Positions 21,311-32,497 are shown, numbered from the stretch's first letter. The stretch: DNA of 64,000 nt from Adineta ricciae (GCA_905250025.1 CAJNOJ010000012.1:496001-560000); one strand, 5' to 3'. The notes: a model not told the origin generated them from the letters alone. Made by a program: numbers and translations.

Positions 21311-22920
21311 TTAATTATCATTCCATCCACCGCGAACATAATTTGGGTTGTATTTGATGCCATTGCGTTCTAATAACGCTTTGAACTCAGATGGATTCTG
21401 TCGTTCCAAGCGCTGTTGATATTGTAATTCTCCTGAAAGAAACAACAATATCTTCACTATGTGAAGCTTTTCAAAGAACATACCAGGTTCCCAGAGTGTG
21501 CCATTCATTCTCGCTTTGTTCTTCAAGTCTTTTCCATCATGTCCTTGTTCTCGTGTTCGCCAATTCCACCAGACACCGCACTTCACACATTCAATTACAT
21601 TACACAATCCTTTTTCTTTCAGAGTTAAATGTCGACACGTTGGGCATTCGCGTAATTCTCCTGCTTTAATCATTTCTTTGAAAGCTAGAATGAACGCGAC
21701 CGAATCTAACGTTTCGTTCTGATTTTCAAAGTCTTACCAACATCGAGATCTCCATCCGTTCCTTTCTCAATCGTTTGTTTAACGTTACATACTTGACATG
21801 TAACTTCTTCTTTTCTCGGCGCACCAAACTGAAGAAAACCGCCTTGTTGGCAGTTCACGCATGTAATGAAGTTTTCGTTGCGAGCTAGTTTTTTTGACAT
21901 ATACGTGACAATGAATGATAGAAGTTCGCCATGCGATAAACGACCGTCTTCGACGATATTTCTTGCATCACAGGGTACACTGCAAACTTCAGCGGGACAT
22001 GGAATCCATGGAAGAAGGTCACCATCACGAATTCGTGTTGATAAATATTGATGAAAGTCATCTGGACAAATCATACGATGACCGCAAGCCTAAGAAAACA
22101 TACAAGTTCTATAAAAGTTTATAATAATTGGCTATTCAGCTAATAAGCCTCTATACTTACTCGCATAGTTATCACAGATTCATCTCTATCAAAACAGATC
22201 TGACAAAATTTGAAAACCAATTCGCCTAGAAAAAATGCGAACGTTATTCGAATATCTCATGTTTTAAACTGCTTGCAAACCTTCTGGTTCATCGTGTTTA
22301 TATTGAAGTGACTGAAATAATTGACAAATAAAACCACGTAGTTGGTCATCAGAGAAGATTTTTGTCTGTTGTCGTTGTTCCTTCAATACTCGTATGTATT
22401 GATCGTAATATGAACGTAATTCATTTTCATTCATAGCAACTTCAACAGCTTCGATCGGTTTACGTTTTGCATTGCTATTCTGCAATGTCGAAAACGAATT
22501 GAAGTAATAATCCTCCTCTTCATCATCATCATTGTCGTCGTCGTCGTCTTCTGCTTCCTGCTCTTCATCCTCATCATCTTCTTTAAATTTTTTATTAGGT
22601 GAATCATCGCTAAATCTATATCCACACATTTCACATTCTAGATCAAATACAACTTTTAATAATTCGTCATATGTTATATAAACAAATATACCTTGGACAG
22701 GACCGTCCGTATTATCAAAAGTACATTGAGGACAAACGTATTTCGAATTACCTATTTCTGCATGATTAGGATTTGGAGTGTCACACTAAATTGAAATGCA
22801 GTGTCTCTATCGATTCTTTATTTGAATGAAAAAAGCACTTACCATTTCGCATTTGTTTACTGTATTCGGTTGTTCAAATGTACACACAATACAAGTATAA
22901 ATGTTAAGTGCTTCACTCAT
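21311..22920 (-). CDS. RBR-type E3 ubiquitin ligase with two RanBP2 zinc fingers
   Basis: Seven exons: 22920..22843, 22785..22692, 22637..22281, 22225..22161, 22089..21738, 21675..21484 and 21432..21311; 419 aa. Two RanBP2/NZF fingers come first (YTCIVCTFEQPNTVNKCEMC and YVCPQCTFDNTDGPVQECEM, both ending C-x2-C). A Glu/Asp-rich tract follows. RING1 is CQICFDRDESVITMRACGHR plus a CPAEVC pair. An IBR-like Cys segment has two CxxC pairs. A RING2-like segment (CPTCRHLTLKEKGLCNVIEC) has a Cys at the catalytic position (LCNV). The last zinc pair of RING2 is missing: WNW stands where a C-W-x-C is usual. RBR enzymes form a thioester intermediate, and NZF fingers bind ubiquitin. The architecture resembles HOIL-1L/HOIP. 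It starts 82 bp after XRCC4 on the same strand. Confidence 0.85.
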
Positions 22921-23001
22921 TTTTATATCTAGAATGACATAAAATTGTAAATATTTCATTAAAAGTGAAATTGTAAAACACAAGAAACGTGTAGAGCACA
23001 A

Positions 23002-26000
23002 TTATATTTTATTTAATAAGTCATCGGTTGTTTGCGAGTCATCAGGTAATGAAGGTAAAGTCATTGCGGATGAAGTACGTCCATGACTAAAAATGTTCCG
23101 AGATCGGAAAAAGTCAAATATCAAGAAAAATGTTTCCTACGTAGCAAATGGACGTTTGGATATTGAATTAGTTCCCGCAATATATTTTCGTCTAGTGAAT
23201 CATGAAATCAGAATCATCACACTGAAAAATGTTTCCTACCGTTGAGGATGTCTATCTATAGTTGATGTCTTGTAATCCATTTGATCGTTGCCTAAATCCA
23301 GTGAACTTTCTTGTGTATTACTCATATTTTTTGATCTAGATCGTGTCATCGGTCGGGTCTATTTGTTAATGAAATATAGAAGGAAATGATACGTTGATAT
23401 TCTCTACTTGTCGGACATCTTCCTCTTCGCTTGTGTTTGTATTATTGGATTGATTTCGACGTCGTTTGGTTGTTGACCGGGGCTCATTCTCATTCAATGT
23501 CGATTGAACTGGCGAAACACTTCGCGAATGAGAATCCGCGTACGATTCTTCACCTGAAAAATTCCAACTTTGCGTTTGGAAATCAGGAAAAGAAATAATC
23601 GTGACTTTTACCAAGATTTGCGGTTGAATGACCACGACTGAATGTATTCATTTGATTTTTGAGTTTGGCTAATTCAGCTTTCTTTGTATTTAACACCAAA
23701 ACAAACTAAATGAGAATGACATCGATATTTCCCACCAGGTACATCTTGACTCATGTAATTTCTTCATGAGTCATGAAGGACACATCCACAATTAATTGAT
23801 ATTATTAAATTAATTTACAAAATTTTTGATTGTCATAGATTTATTGAGCTGCGTAATTCGTCTGGACTTTGTTTATCATGAATTAACCGAAAAAAAAAAC
23901 GTAGGTGGAAATTTATAGTGATTCGGGCGAGAGAAAAACACCGTATTAAATGCGTTACACGCATGAATGACAACGTAGTGTATCAACATATATACTAGTC
24001 CAAACAGTAGATTCTAATACTAGTTATGAAGCGGCTTCATCGACATCGACGACGTCGATCTAGTTCAACTGCCAGATCGTCGGCATCGTTGAATAGTAGT
24101 AATTCCTCACTGGGATCGTTAATCACATCTGTTCGAGATTTTTCTCTCACTTTAAATCGTGGTTTACTGCAAAGCGAAATTTCCTCCGAAAACAAACCAC
24201 TTCAAGAGCGAAAATCAATAGATTACACGCCCAGTTGCACTACCTGCCGTCCGTTGAATTCCACAGCTGAATATGATGCATGTTCTCGATGTCGAGAGAA
24301 GCAATTAGTGATGCGGTCTGGTTCTCTGCCTAGTGGTTCATCTGACAGTAACTCAGACAAAGAACTGACGAGATCGTCCACGTTCTACATTGATAATGTT
24401 TATGATAAATGCGAAGATCTACGAAATATACATAAGGATCACAATCAACTACAACGTCAATGCGTGAAACGCTTAGCTAACGCATATCGACTACAATATG
24501 TACCTTCGTTAACATCGAGTGATCCGTCGTTGACTCAACGGCTTACAGAACAGCATAAACCTTCTTGCGAAAGAAAAGTGCCCGAAATGAAATCGTATTC
24601 CTCGTCAATGACGAATTGTTCGTATAAGGTTTGCCTTTCTCCCGAGCGCATACAATATTATCAACAGCGACAAGTCGAATTAGATCGAGCGTGTAAGAAA
24701 CTCCTTGAAAGTTTAGCGATCAAAACGAATGAAAATATTAACGAAATTTCGAAACATTGGTCGTACATTAAACAAACCTCTCTAAAAGAATTTCGTCCTC
24801 AAACTGTTCATTTCAATCTATACGAGTCATTTCTTCAAAAAACACCTTTAAACAAATCATCGGAATCGTATATCACAGAGCACGATGGTATTCAAGCGGC
24901 ATTTGAAATTCTCCAGCAAATCTTAACAATCTTCCGGGGAAAGTACACTTTACTATCTCTTCATGAATTATTTGATTCAATCGAGAAAAACATGCTCCAA
25001 AATTTACATGCACAATTGGAGTCTCTCGTTTCATCTTATAAAGATGAACTTTCCTTTATGTGTGAACGCATTCATTTTTACCAATCGCGAACGAATGGAG
25101 ATAAGAATTTTGAATGGACTCAATCCATTAAAGTTGATTATCCTGTCCTAATCGAAAAAATATCTGATGATTTCATCATTCGTGTTCCTGAAATCGACCA
25201 AACTCTTATACAAATGCTTCGGAATATGAAAAAAGAACTCCTACACTTCCTCATCGATAAAATGCAATAAATCATTGAGGTTTACCTTGCGGTAGAGGTC
25301 TGCCTCCAATTGTTCCTTTAAATCAACTGTTTCTTTGATTGTCTAGTCGTAGAGAATAAAAGAATAAAATATCTTTTTTTGTTGAAAATCTATCGAATTT
25401 CTTTACTTGTAATGCCTTATTTAGTTGTTCATCAGTACGTTTAATTTCCGATATTTTTTGTTCATTAGCTGATCGTAACATATCCATTTGATCAATAGTA
25501 TAGTCCATCATTTTTGACAGAACCTAAAACTCTCCATGAAAATCGATTTTTGCCTTCAAGAAAAGACTTGAATTACTTCGTCATTGGGTCGTTCTTCCAA
25601 TTCGACATTACCGATAATTTTTAATGAATTCAGCGCATCGATCTTCTCTTTCCAAATGAACTAAAGATATCATATGTTTCAACCATTTCAGGTCAGGCAA
25701 GCGAACACGACGGAAATGAAATGAACCAGACGGCTTCATTTGCGTTCTGAACACATACCTCAATCCGATTCTTGTCCAATTTCTTGCAGTTGAAGACATA
25801 ACTTTTCCCATCTGCGTCTGCTTTGTTTCCCTTGGAGAAAGCACGTTGCGTATGTGAATAGAATGAGTCAGCGGATTCGGATGGGAATTTTTTGGCGAGT
25901 AATCGAACTTGTTCACGATTAACTGCAATATCCCATTGAAAGAAAAATGAGATCAGAAAGCAATTTGACATCGAAAGACTTACTAACTCCGACCCAGCTT

Positions 26001-26134
26001 TGTTTCAGATTTGTTAAATGTATTAAGATCGTATGATTCTGCTCGTCGATGGTGCTCTTTAAAAAATATTTTTCTTTCTGATCATCAAGAAGCTTGATAA
26101 AATAGATAAATTCATTGTCATTGGAATTTGCCAT
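23002..26134 (-). CDS. XRCC4: XRCC4, non-homologous end-joining scaffold
   Basis: Ten exons: 26134..25984, 25922..25759, 25660..25568, 25523..25407, 25342..25286, 23705..23612, 23553..23393, 23358..23240, 23191..23141 and 23086..23002; 363 aa (human 336), every junction in phase. The N-terminal head (residues about 1-135) contains KQSWVGV, SYVFNCKKLD and the strand IIGNVELEERPNDEVIQ. The coiled coil (MDYTIDQMDMLRSANEQKIS) leads to EADLYRK|FVLVLNTKKAEL, the LIG4-binding region, which matches human DLYKRFILVLNEKK. The C-terminal tail has KRRR and ends TDDLLNKI like human EDLFDEI. XRCC4 bridges DNA ends with XLF and activates ligase IV. Intron 5 (23706-25285, 1580 nt) holds another gene on the opposite strand. 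An AATAAA overlaps the last codons. Confidence 0.93.
24026..25270 (+). CDS. Uncharacterised protein nested in the XRCC4 intron
   Basis: An uninterrupted 414-codon frame on the plus strand, lying wholly inside XRCC4 intron 5, with the stop 15 bases from the XRCC4 splice donor. It begins with an Arg/Ser-rich stretch (MKRLHRHRRRRSSST), then a Ser-rich region, a C-x2-C-x12-C-x2-C element (CTTCRPLNSTAEYDACSRC) that could bind zinc, and a C-terminal half of about 200 residues that is helix-rich (RQVELDRACKKLLESLA; IQAAFEILQQILTIFRGK; LIQMLRNMKKELLHFLI). I recognise no family. A frame this long in AT-rich DNA, with no intron, is very unlikely by chance. Whether it has its own promoter cannot be seen. 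Confidence 0.8.
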   Translation: MKRLHRHRRRRSSSTARSSASLNSSNSSLGSLITSVRDFSLTLNRGLLQSEISSENKPLQERKSIDYTPSCTTCRPLNSTAEYDACSRCREKQLVMRSGSLPSGSSDSNSDKELTRSSTFYIDNVYDKCEDLRNIHKDHNQLQRQCVKRLANAYRLQYVPSLTSSDPSLTQRLTEQHKPSCERKVPEMKSYSSSMTNCSYKVCLSPERIQYYQQRQVELDRACKKLLESLAIKTNENINEISKHWSYIKQTSLKEFRPQTVHFNLYESFLQKTPLNKSSESYITEHDGIQAAFEILQQILTIFRGKYTLLSLHELFDSIEKNMLQNLHAQLESLVSSYKDELSFMCERIHFYQSRTNGDKNFEWTQSIKVDYPVLIEKISDDFIIRVPEIDQTLIQMLRNMKKELLHFLIDKMQ

Positions 26135-26431
26135 ATGTGTCAATCAGAATGGTAATAATCCTTGATGAAAACGAGTCTTCTCCGAGCTAAATATTTACCG
26201 CTATTTCATAAAAAAAACCCAAAACAAGAAATTACTTAACTGCGGATTCCGTTCTCCTCCAATGTTTCTTCTCATTGATTCGTAATGTCATTGCAGCAAT
26301 TGCAAAATCTGAGCAGATGTCGCGTAAAAACAACATGAAATGGCGTAAAAAAAGCATCCTACGTCGATTGATTTGAAAATATCACATGTTTTTCATATAA
26401 TTATTCAAGCAAAACCGAACGCAAGTGACAA

Positions 26432-27007
26432 ATGGAACGATTGAGAAACATCAAAGAATCCGGCATTATTCCCAATCTCAATGACGGACTTCATAAAGCT
26501 GAAGGCTGGTGGAAAAATCGACAAGATCATGTTATACCCATCCGAGTAATTCAATCTTCTCCATCACCAATAATCGAAAATCCTGGTCAATTAATTTTAA
26601 CAGTGGTTCGCGCTGAAGATTTACATCAATCACGATTATCGAAATTAACTCAACGTACAACTATCGTCGAACGGCCTTACGTTGTGATCGAATGTAATCA
26701 TCAACGATTTCAAACGGCACAAGCAGATACGATTTCAACAAATCGAAATCCGCAATGGACGTTTGATAGCGGCCCATTCGCTTTCAAAGTAATGAATTCT
26801 AATACTGATCGAGTGACGATTTGGATTCAACAAGATGATCCAGTTCATGCCGTCGCACGTAATGCTCGAAAAGTGTTGGGAATATGTGATATCAACGTTC
26901 GACACTTTCTCGATCAGGAACGAGTTTGGATGCCCTTGCGAAGAGACAATCGCCCTGCTGGACAACTTCTACTGAAAGTTTCGTTTGTTGCCGTAGAAAA
27001 AAAGTGA
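26432..27007 (+). CDS. C2-domain protein
   Basis: A 191-aa single-exon soluble protein. After a 50-residue N-terminal part (MERLRNIKESGIIPNL ... HKAEGWWKNRQ), a C2 beta sandwich is visible: GQLILTVVRAEDLHQS, PYVVIECNHQRFQTAQA, NPQWTFDSGPFAFKV, RVTIWIQQDDP, VLGICDINVRHFL and a closing strand AGQLLLKVSFVAV. Several Asp residues usual in Ca2+-binding loops are absent (VRAEDL retains one acid; QQDDP retains two), so Ca2+ dependence is uncertain. It diverges from XRCC4 with 297 bp between the start codons. Confidence 0.82.
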   Translation: MERLRNIKESGIIPNLNDGLHKAEGWWKNRQDHVIPIRVIQSSPSPIIENPGQLILTVVRAEDLHQSRLSKLTQRTTIVERPYVVIECNHQRFQTAQADTISTNRNPQWTFDSGPFAFKVMNSNTDRVTIWIQQDDPVHAVARNARKVLGICDINVRHFLDQERVWMPLRRDNRPAGQLLLKVSFVAVEKK

Positions 27008-27392
27008 CGAAGTCGCTTGAATTCAAAACGTATTGTTTTTTTCTTGTCAAAGAAGTTACCCCGTTTGTCTTTATTGATGATGACATCTTAACGATAATAG
27101 CATGCACAAAATAAAATAAGAAAAATGTTACATATCGTATGTATATATATATGTATATGTTATCCTCTCAAATAAATAGTTTCCTATCTTACAAGATTTG
27201 TACAAGATGATGAGATAGGAGAATAAGGTTGAGAGAAATAAAAATATTGGTTAATTTTTAAGATTGACGCTTAAAACAATTGTCAGTATTGGTTGAAATT
27301 TTTTCATGCGAATCGAATGAAATCTAATCCATATAATATCTAAATATCGACAGTTGATACGGTTTGAAAGCACAGTATACAAAGATGTTGAT
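27008..27392. other. Convergent intergenic region with TA repeat
   Basis: It contains the 3' ends of the C2 gene (plus) and FAM193 (minus). AATAAA-like signals occur on the plus strand near 27113 and 27171. A TA/TG-rich microsatellite lies at about 27139-27160. No coding frame seen. Confidence 0.6.
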
Positions 27393-30300
27393 TTACTTTT
27401 TCAAATTTTCAATTTCTTTTTCAAGTGCATTCATTTCGTCGGCATCATTGTCTTGGGCGTTCGACGAATTCGCAAAAAGATCTAAAAGTGAAAATGAAAA
27501 CACTGATGAGTGGATGTCAGCGCATACCTCCGATGCAGTTGTTAAGTAAATTTGAGGGTGGAATGTTGAGTGCGGCACCACTATTGAATGGATCGTAGAG
27601 GGGGAAATCATTTTGAATCGTGGTGGATGTTTGATATTGTTTTTCGTTATCCGAGTATTTCCATGGGGTTTGATTCGTATTAGTTCCAGGTAGATCATTC
27701 CATGTTGAAGTTGAATTACCAACAGTGTAGTTCATTGGAGAATATTCTGGAAAATTAGTTGCTGTTCGTGAGTCGGAAGATGGTCGTTGGATACAACGAG
27801 AAGCTGTCGTGGAAAGAGGTCCAGGTGCAGGTAAAAATGAGGCAATGGGTCGTTGGACAGGGCCAGGAGGGTGATACTCGTTAGGATTCCAGTAGAGCGA
27901 GGAAGAAGAGGGTTCTTCGAGTGAAAGGGTGTCATTAACGCGATTCGGTTTAATAAGGGTGGACGATGGAACAAAAACTGGTGCCGTTGCAAGAAGAGTG
28001 GATGTGGATGGTGCTAAAAAATATACAATGTTTCTAAAAAACAACATGAATATGATCATAATGTACCTGGGGGTTGTTCGAGTGTTGCCCAAACAGATGA
28101 CGATTCACTTTTTTCTTGCGCGTGGCTTTTCACTGGATTTTGTACACGTTTCGGAACAACAGTGGCAGTGGGTAGTTGCTGCTTATTACTATTCTGTACT
28201 ATTTCTGGTATCACTTTTGGTTGAGCAAGTGTTGATGTATTCGTAGGTTTAGTTTTCTTATTCGTTTGTTGTTTGATTGGTTTGGTTGGCATAGGTACAG
28301 ACGGTGATGGTTTGTGTTTACTTTGTTTACGAGATATCGTTATCCAATTGACTTCTTCTTCAGGCGGAAGAGGAACATCAGGTAAAGATTTAGTCGTTGT
28401 TGGTTCAGAATCGATCTTTTCAGAAAGCGAACAAGAAGAAGATGGAGGAGGAGATGATGACAACGGTGTTGAAATGGGAGATGGAATTGTCGAAGATTCT
28501 TCAATCATCTTTTGTTGTTGTTCAAGTTTTAGTTTAGCTTTTTGTTTTCGCTTTGATAGCGGTTGAAGGTTTTCGACGACTGGATCTTTCACAACAGCTT
28601 CATCTGATTTCCTTTGCTGAGCATCTTCATTCGATGCATTGCTTTTCGCTTGTTTGTCTTTCTTTTTCTTATTCTTTTTCGTTGTCGATCTATCTGTACT
28701 TGTTTCTTCACCATCAATAAATCGGACCAAATCATCAATGTTATTATCACATATTTTACTTTTTGATTTATTTCCGGTGAATAATTTTGGTTCATCATTT
28801 GTGTCCTGTGCTGGCTGATGCTTCACTCTCAATTGCAATCGACCTTTTCGGTCAACACCACATGAATTCAGTCCGCCAGCGGATGTATCACTCGATGGTG
28901 CACATGTACACGCAACACAACCATTAGGTGTTGACGAGTCCGAATCAGGAAATAGATCACAATAACAAAAGTCCGTCTTTTTGTTGTTAAGAGATGATCT
29001 CTGCGAATCTGAATTAAGTCTTGATGATTGCAATGAAGATAAGAGAGCATCGATGTCATTTGCCACTGCACATTGTCGAATGATTTGTTCCCGTTTAGCT
29101 GTTGAAGGACCTGTTCTACTTGACAGATTGATATTTAAACGTTTATGATTCGTTGATGGCAACGTAGTGGGCTGCTCTGTAGTTATTGATGCGAACGTAC
29201 CAGCAGTGAACGATACTGACTGAATTTTAGCTGATAAAAGTGATGGACACGCTGAAATCTCTGTTTTGTTTAATGGAGGAATAGTTAACGAACGAAGATC
29301 AGCTTGAAGTTTCGAGGTAGTCGACGGTGGAGGCTTGGGTGGAAGAATTATATCCGGAGTGAGTGATGTTTTCGGTACAGTTGGCGAAGAAAGTTTCGTA
29401 GTTGTATTTGAAGTATCTTTCCGGCGGCTTGACTTTAGTTTTTTGGTTGTAGCTGCTGAAAAAACAATAAGAATTCTATGATCGAACAGTGGCTCGTCAT
29501 AATCATACCGTTCGATGTTGGTTTCTCCTTTTCGATTGGTTTGGATTTTTCTGCATTCGTATCCGTTGTTGTCGAACTTTCATTCACTTTCAATTCATCA
29601 ACTTCTTGTTGAATTTGTGTCAGCGGCGAAAGTTGGTTTAACATTCCTTGAAATAACTGATTATGAACTTCCGTGTTTGTGTTTTCGATCAATTGATCGG
29701 GTTCTTCTTTTGTGAAACTCGAGGACGATGTGTTATTATCCAAGAGATAATCATCGAACGACGATATCGATGATGATTCTTTTCCACCCACACCTGATCC
29801 AATCGATGAACCATTTGAGCCTTGTTGAGATGGAGCGACAGCTGTTGATAAGATATTTGCTAATGGAATGTTTACGGCACTTGTGATTGTACTAAAACAG
29901 ATTATCACAAGTCGAATTTTTCGTGTTCTTTCTGTTTCGTACCTGTTCATATTGCCTTGTCTCTTCTTACAAGTCTTCTTCTTTTTCGTCTTTACTACTA
30001 GTCCAATCGTATTTGGATTTTGATTCATCGGATTTCTCGTCATGAAGCTCATTTTCGTTTGACAATCTTTATAAAGACATGCTATTTCTGACATCTGTTC
30101 ATCGAATTCCAAGAAACGATTTATTAATTGAGTATATTCAGCTGGCGAATATTCTTTTTGATTCGTATTGGTATTTGTTGTTGGCTGAAGCAAATCGACC
30201 ATTTCCGACATGGAATTCTGAATCTTCTTATCCATATAAACGAATTTCTCAAACAGATGTTGATTATACAATAACCAAGTTAATTGAAACGATTTTAGAT

Positions 30301-31278
30301 AGTTTTCTTCCTGAAAAGAAAGTCAAGAATAGAAATATCTTCGAAAAGTGCAAATCTCAATACGTACGAAGTAGGAGACAATGGTGGAAACATGTTTCAC
30401 AGCTTGAATAAACGTTTGATACTTATCAAGAAGATACGAAATAAATAATTGCACATCATTCGAAGCTTTCGAACATGTTTGAATACGTTTCAACACTTGT
30501 GAACGAACTTCATTGATATATGCTACAACAATCGCTTCCAGTTTATTAAACAAAGATTCCGAGTCTGATTGAGTCAATCTAAATATACAAACTTAGAATT
30601 CGAATTCACCGTCAAATTCATGTTTTACATCTGCACGTATTCTTTTGCTTGAGATAAATCATTCGCCGTAAGATTATCTACAACGAAAAACAGTATGTTC
30701 GAATATTAGTGAAATGATTGAACTAACTTGGATATTCTCGATCGGTTTTATGATAGATCGATTTAATTAACTGAGCAACAGTGTGCCATAATTTTCTCGT
30801 ATCTAATGAAATAAATTCTGAATCATGTACTGATAAACATGATGAACAGCTAGATTCATCATCCGAACTCATATCTGGTGCGATCATTAGATGTTGACTT
30901 TCCTATTCAATGAAAAAAAAAACAATAAATACAATAGGAAAAAGTAAATTACAAACTTTTTCGTTTCTATGTGCACAATTTGTACAATTCGATTTGGAAA
31001 AATTATTATTCTCGTCATTGAGTGAATGACAGTTTAAACATGAATGAATCTGAATGAGAAGAAAATGTCGATAATTTGTGAAAGAAAACGCAGTTTGTTT
31101 TTCGAAATACTTGTGGCTTGTTTTGATCTTCCGAATTCATTGTTATTTGAGAAAATAAAGAAAGAAAATCTACAAAATCAACGGTATTATGTTGCGCAAT
31201 TTTGACAGATGCTGACGAGAATGGGAAGCAAGATATGATTAATTCCCAACCATGTTTTAATCTTGCTGAATCACTCAT
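27393..31278 (-). CDS. FAM193A: FAM193-family protein
   Basis: Ten exons: 31278..31111, 31049..30957, 30902..30728, 30677..30629, 30578..30368, 30310..29943, 29891..29509, 29455..28067, 28013..27528 and 27481..27393; 1136 aa, phases all close (human FAM193A about 1265). The N-terminal half has two Cys/His clusters (CLNCHSLN, CTNCAHRN). It then matches the helical FAM193 core: LWHTVAQLIKSIYHKTDRE, SLFNKLEAIVVAYINEVR and YLKSFQLTWLLYNQHLFEKF. A basic tract KTKKKKTCKKRQ follows. The C-terminal half is disordered, Ser/Pro-rich, with a CYCD ... CVACTC cluster, the IDDLVRFIDGEE motif, a long basic coiled coil, and a final acidic helix EMNALEKEIENLKK. The molecular function of FAM193 is poorly known. 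Confidence 0.9.
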
Positions 31279-31419
31279 ACAAAAGAAAAGAATTTTTTGA
31301 TTTAATGAGAGGAATGATATGTGTATTTTTCATTGGCTCATTCGATTAGCCAATCAGCGACAAGTATAAACTCATTCGTTCTTTTTTTTTGAGCAAATAT
31401 TCATTCATTGAATCAAACA
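31279..31419. promoter_or_regulatory. Divergent FAM193 / SF3B5 promoter
   Basis: Only 141 bases separate the two start codons, which point away from each other. The stretch contains an ATTGGCTC/AGCCAAT pair (a CCAAT-box-like inverted motif at about 31333-31355) and a poly-T run at 31382-31390. A shared bidirectional promoter is inferred from spacing and the CCAAT motifs. Confidence 0.5.
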
Positions 31420-31730
31420 ATGGGTGATCGATATAATATTCATAGTCAACTCGAACATTTACAATCCAAATATATCGGTAAGTTTTGAGTTTCATTGTCT
31501 TGAACATTTCCCATTTAATCGTTATAGGTACGGGTCATGCCGATACAACGAAATGGGAATGGGCATCGAACATTCATCGGGATACATACGCATCGTATTT
31601 AGGTCATTTTGATTTGCTAAATCACATCGCTCTATGTGAAAATGAAAGTAAAGCTCGTGTTCGATTTCAATTGTTGAAGAAAATGATTCAACCATGTGGT
31701 CCACCTCATGAAAAAATGGAAGAAAACTAA
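31420..31730 (+). CDS. SF3B5: Splicing factor 3B subunit 5
   Basis: Two exons, 31420..31477 and 31528..31730, with a 50-nt intron; 86 aa, exactly the human length. It is nearly collinear with human SF3b10: DRYNIHSQLEHLQSKYIGTG, HADTTKWEWASNIHRDTYAS, YLGHFDLLNHIALCENESKA and the ending QPCGPPHEKMEEN. SF3B5 is a constitutive part of the U2 snRNP SF3b complex that recognises the branch point. AATAAA lies at 31778-31783. Confidence 0.98.
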
Positions 31731-32497
31731 ACAAAAACGTGTTTATCTGTTCTTGTTGTTCTATTCATGTAAAACAAAATAAAATTTTCGTTCTATACAC
31801 ATGAACTGTCAGAAGTTGTATCTTTCGTTCCAGATCATGTGGAAAACTTAGCAATTTTCTACAGGTCATTGTCGAATGAACTTATTCGTATACATTTTGA
31901 CACCTTATTTATCTAGAGAGACAGAGTCATGTCGACGAATGGTCACAAACTTTACCCGAAGCGAAATTCAATAGGAAAGTTTTACTTTTCAAACACATAC
32001 GGGCATGACTGACAAAACGATCGATACTTTTCTTCCGTTTTGATACAGCATTTCCTGGTGGACTGTGCGATCGTGGAGTAGAAGAAGAAACTGGTTTAAA
32101 ATAAGATTTTCATTTCATAATGGGCTGTTTACCAGCCATGATTGATTCCCATGCAGTTATGATTACATCGGTAGTTACTCTGCTTCATTCGCCCAAATTT
32201 ATTAGTTTTCATCATGCGATGGATGCAATTATTGACGTCTTTTTATCTTGATCGCGAACTCTTCTTATATACCAAGACTATTTATAAAATGTTCGAAATT
32301 GACCATCGTTTTGTTGTAGATTAATTTGATATCGACAGATATCAGGTATGGAAAAAAAAGAAGAAATCATATCGGAACTTGATGGAATCAGCCGTATGCA
32401 ATAGTAAAAACATGAAGATCAACGTGTGATTTTATATTCTTTTCTTTCCTGGATTTCAACAAAAAAAGCTGTATGAATACATAAGCAGAAAGAATCT
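31731..32497. other. Intergenic, 767 bp
   Basis: 3' flanks of SF3B5 and the F-box gene. No coding frame, repeat or RNA gene recognised. Confidence 0.6.

Noticed and set aside
23002..23754. The C-terminal XRCC4 exons as a separate gene starting at an ATG at 23754 (MSQD).
   Set aside because: The fusion DLYRK|FVLVLNTKK matches the XRCC4 family across the long intron; the ATG is a chance codon inside that intron.
25568..25759. An apparent frameshift or 25-nt intron in XRCC4 after the KNRIE codons.
   Set aside because: A normal 98-nt intron (25661-25758) joins in phase to FIWKEKIDAL and gives the expected XRCC4 head-domain strand, so no frameshift is needed.
27495..27520. CTGATGAG strings (here and at about 9257 and 20699) as hammerhead ribozyme cores.
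   Set aside because: No matching GAAA partner and flanking stems are present at these sites.
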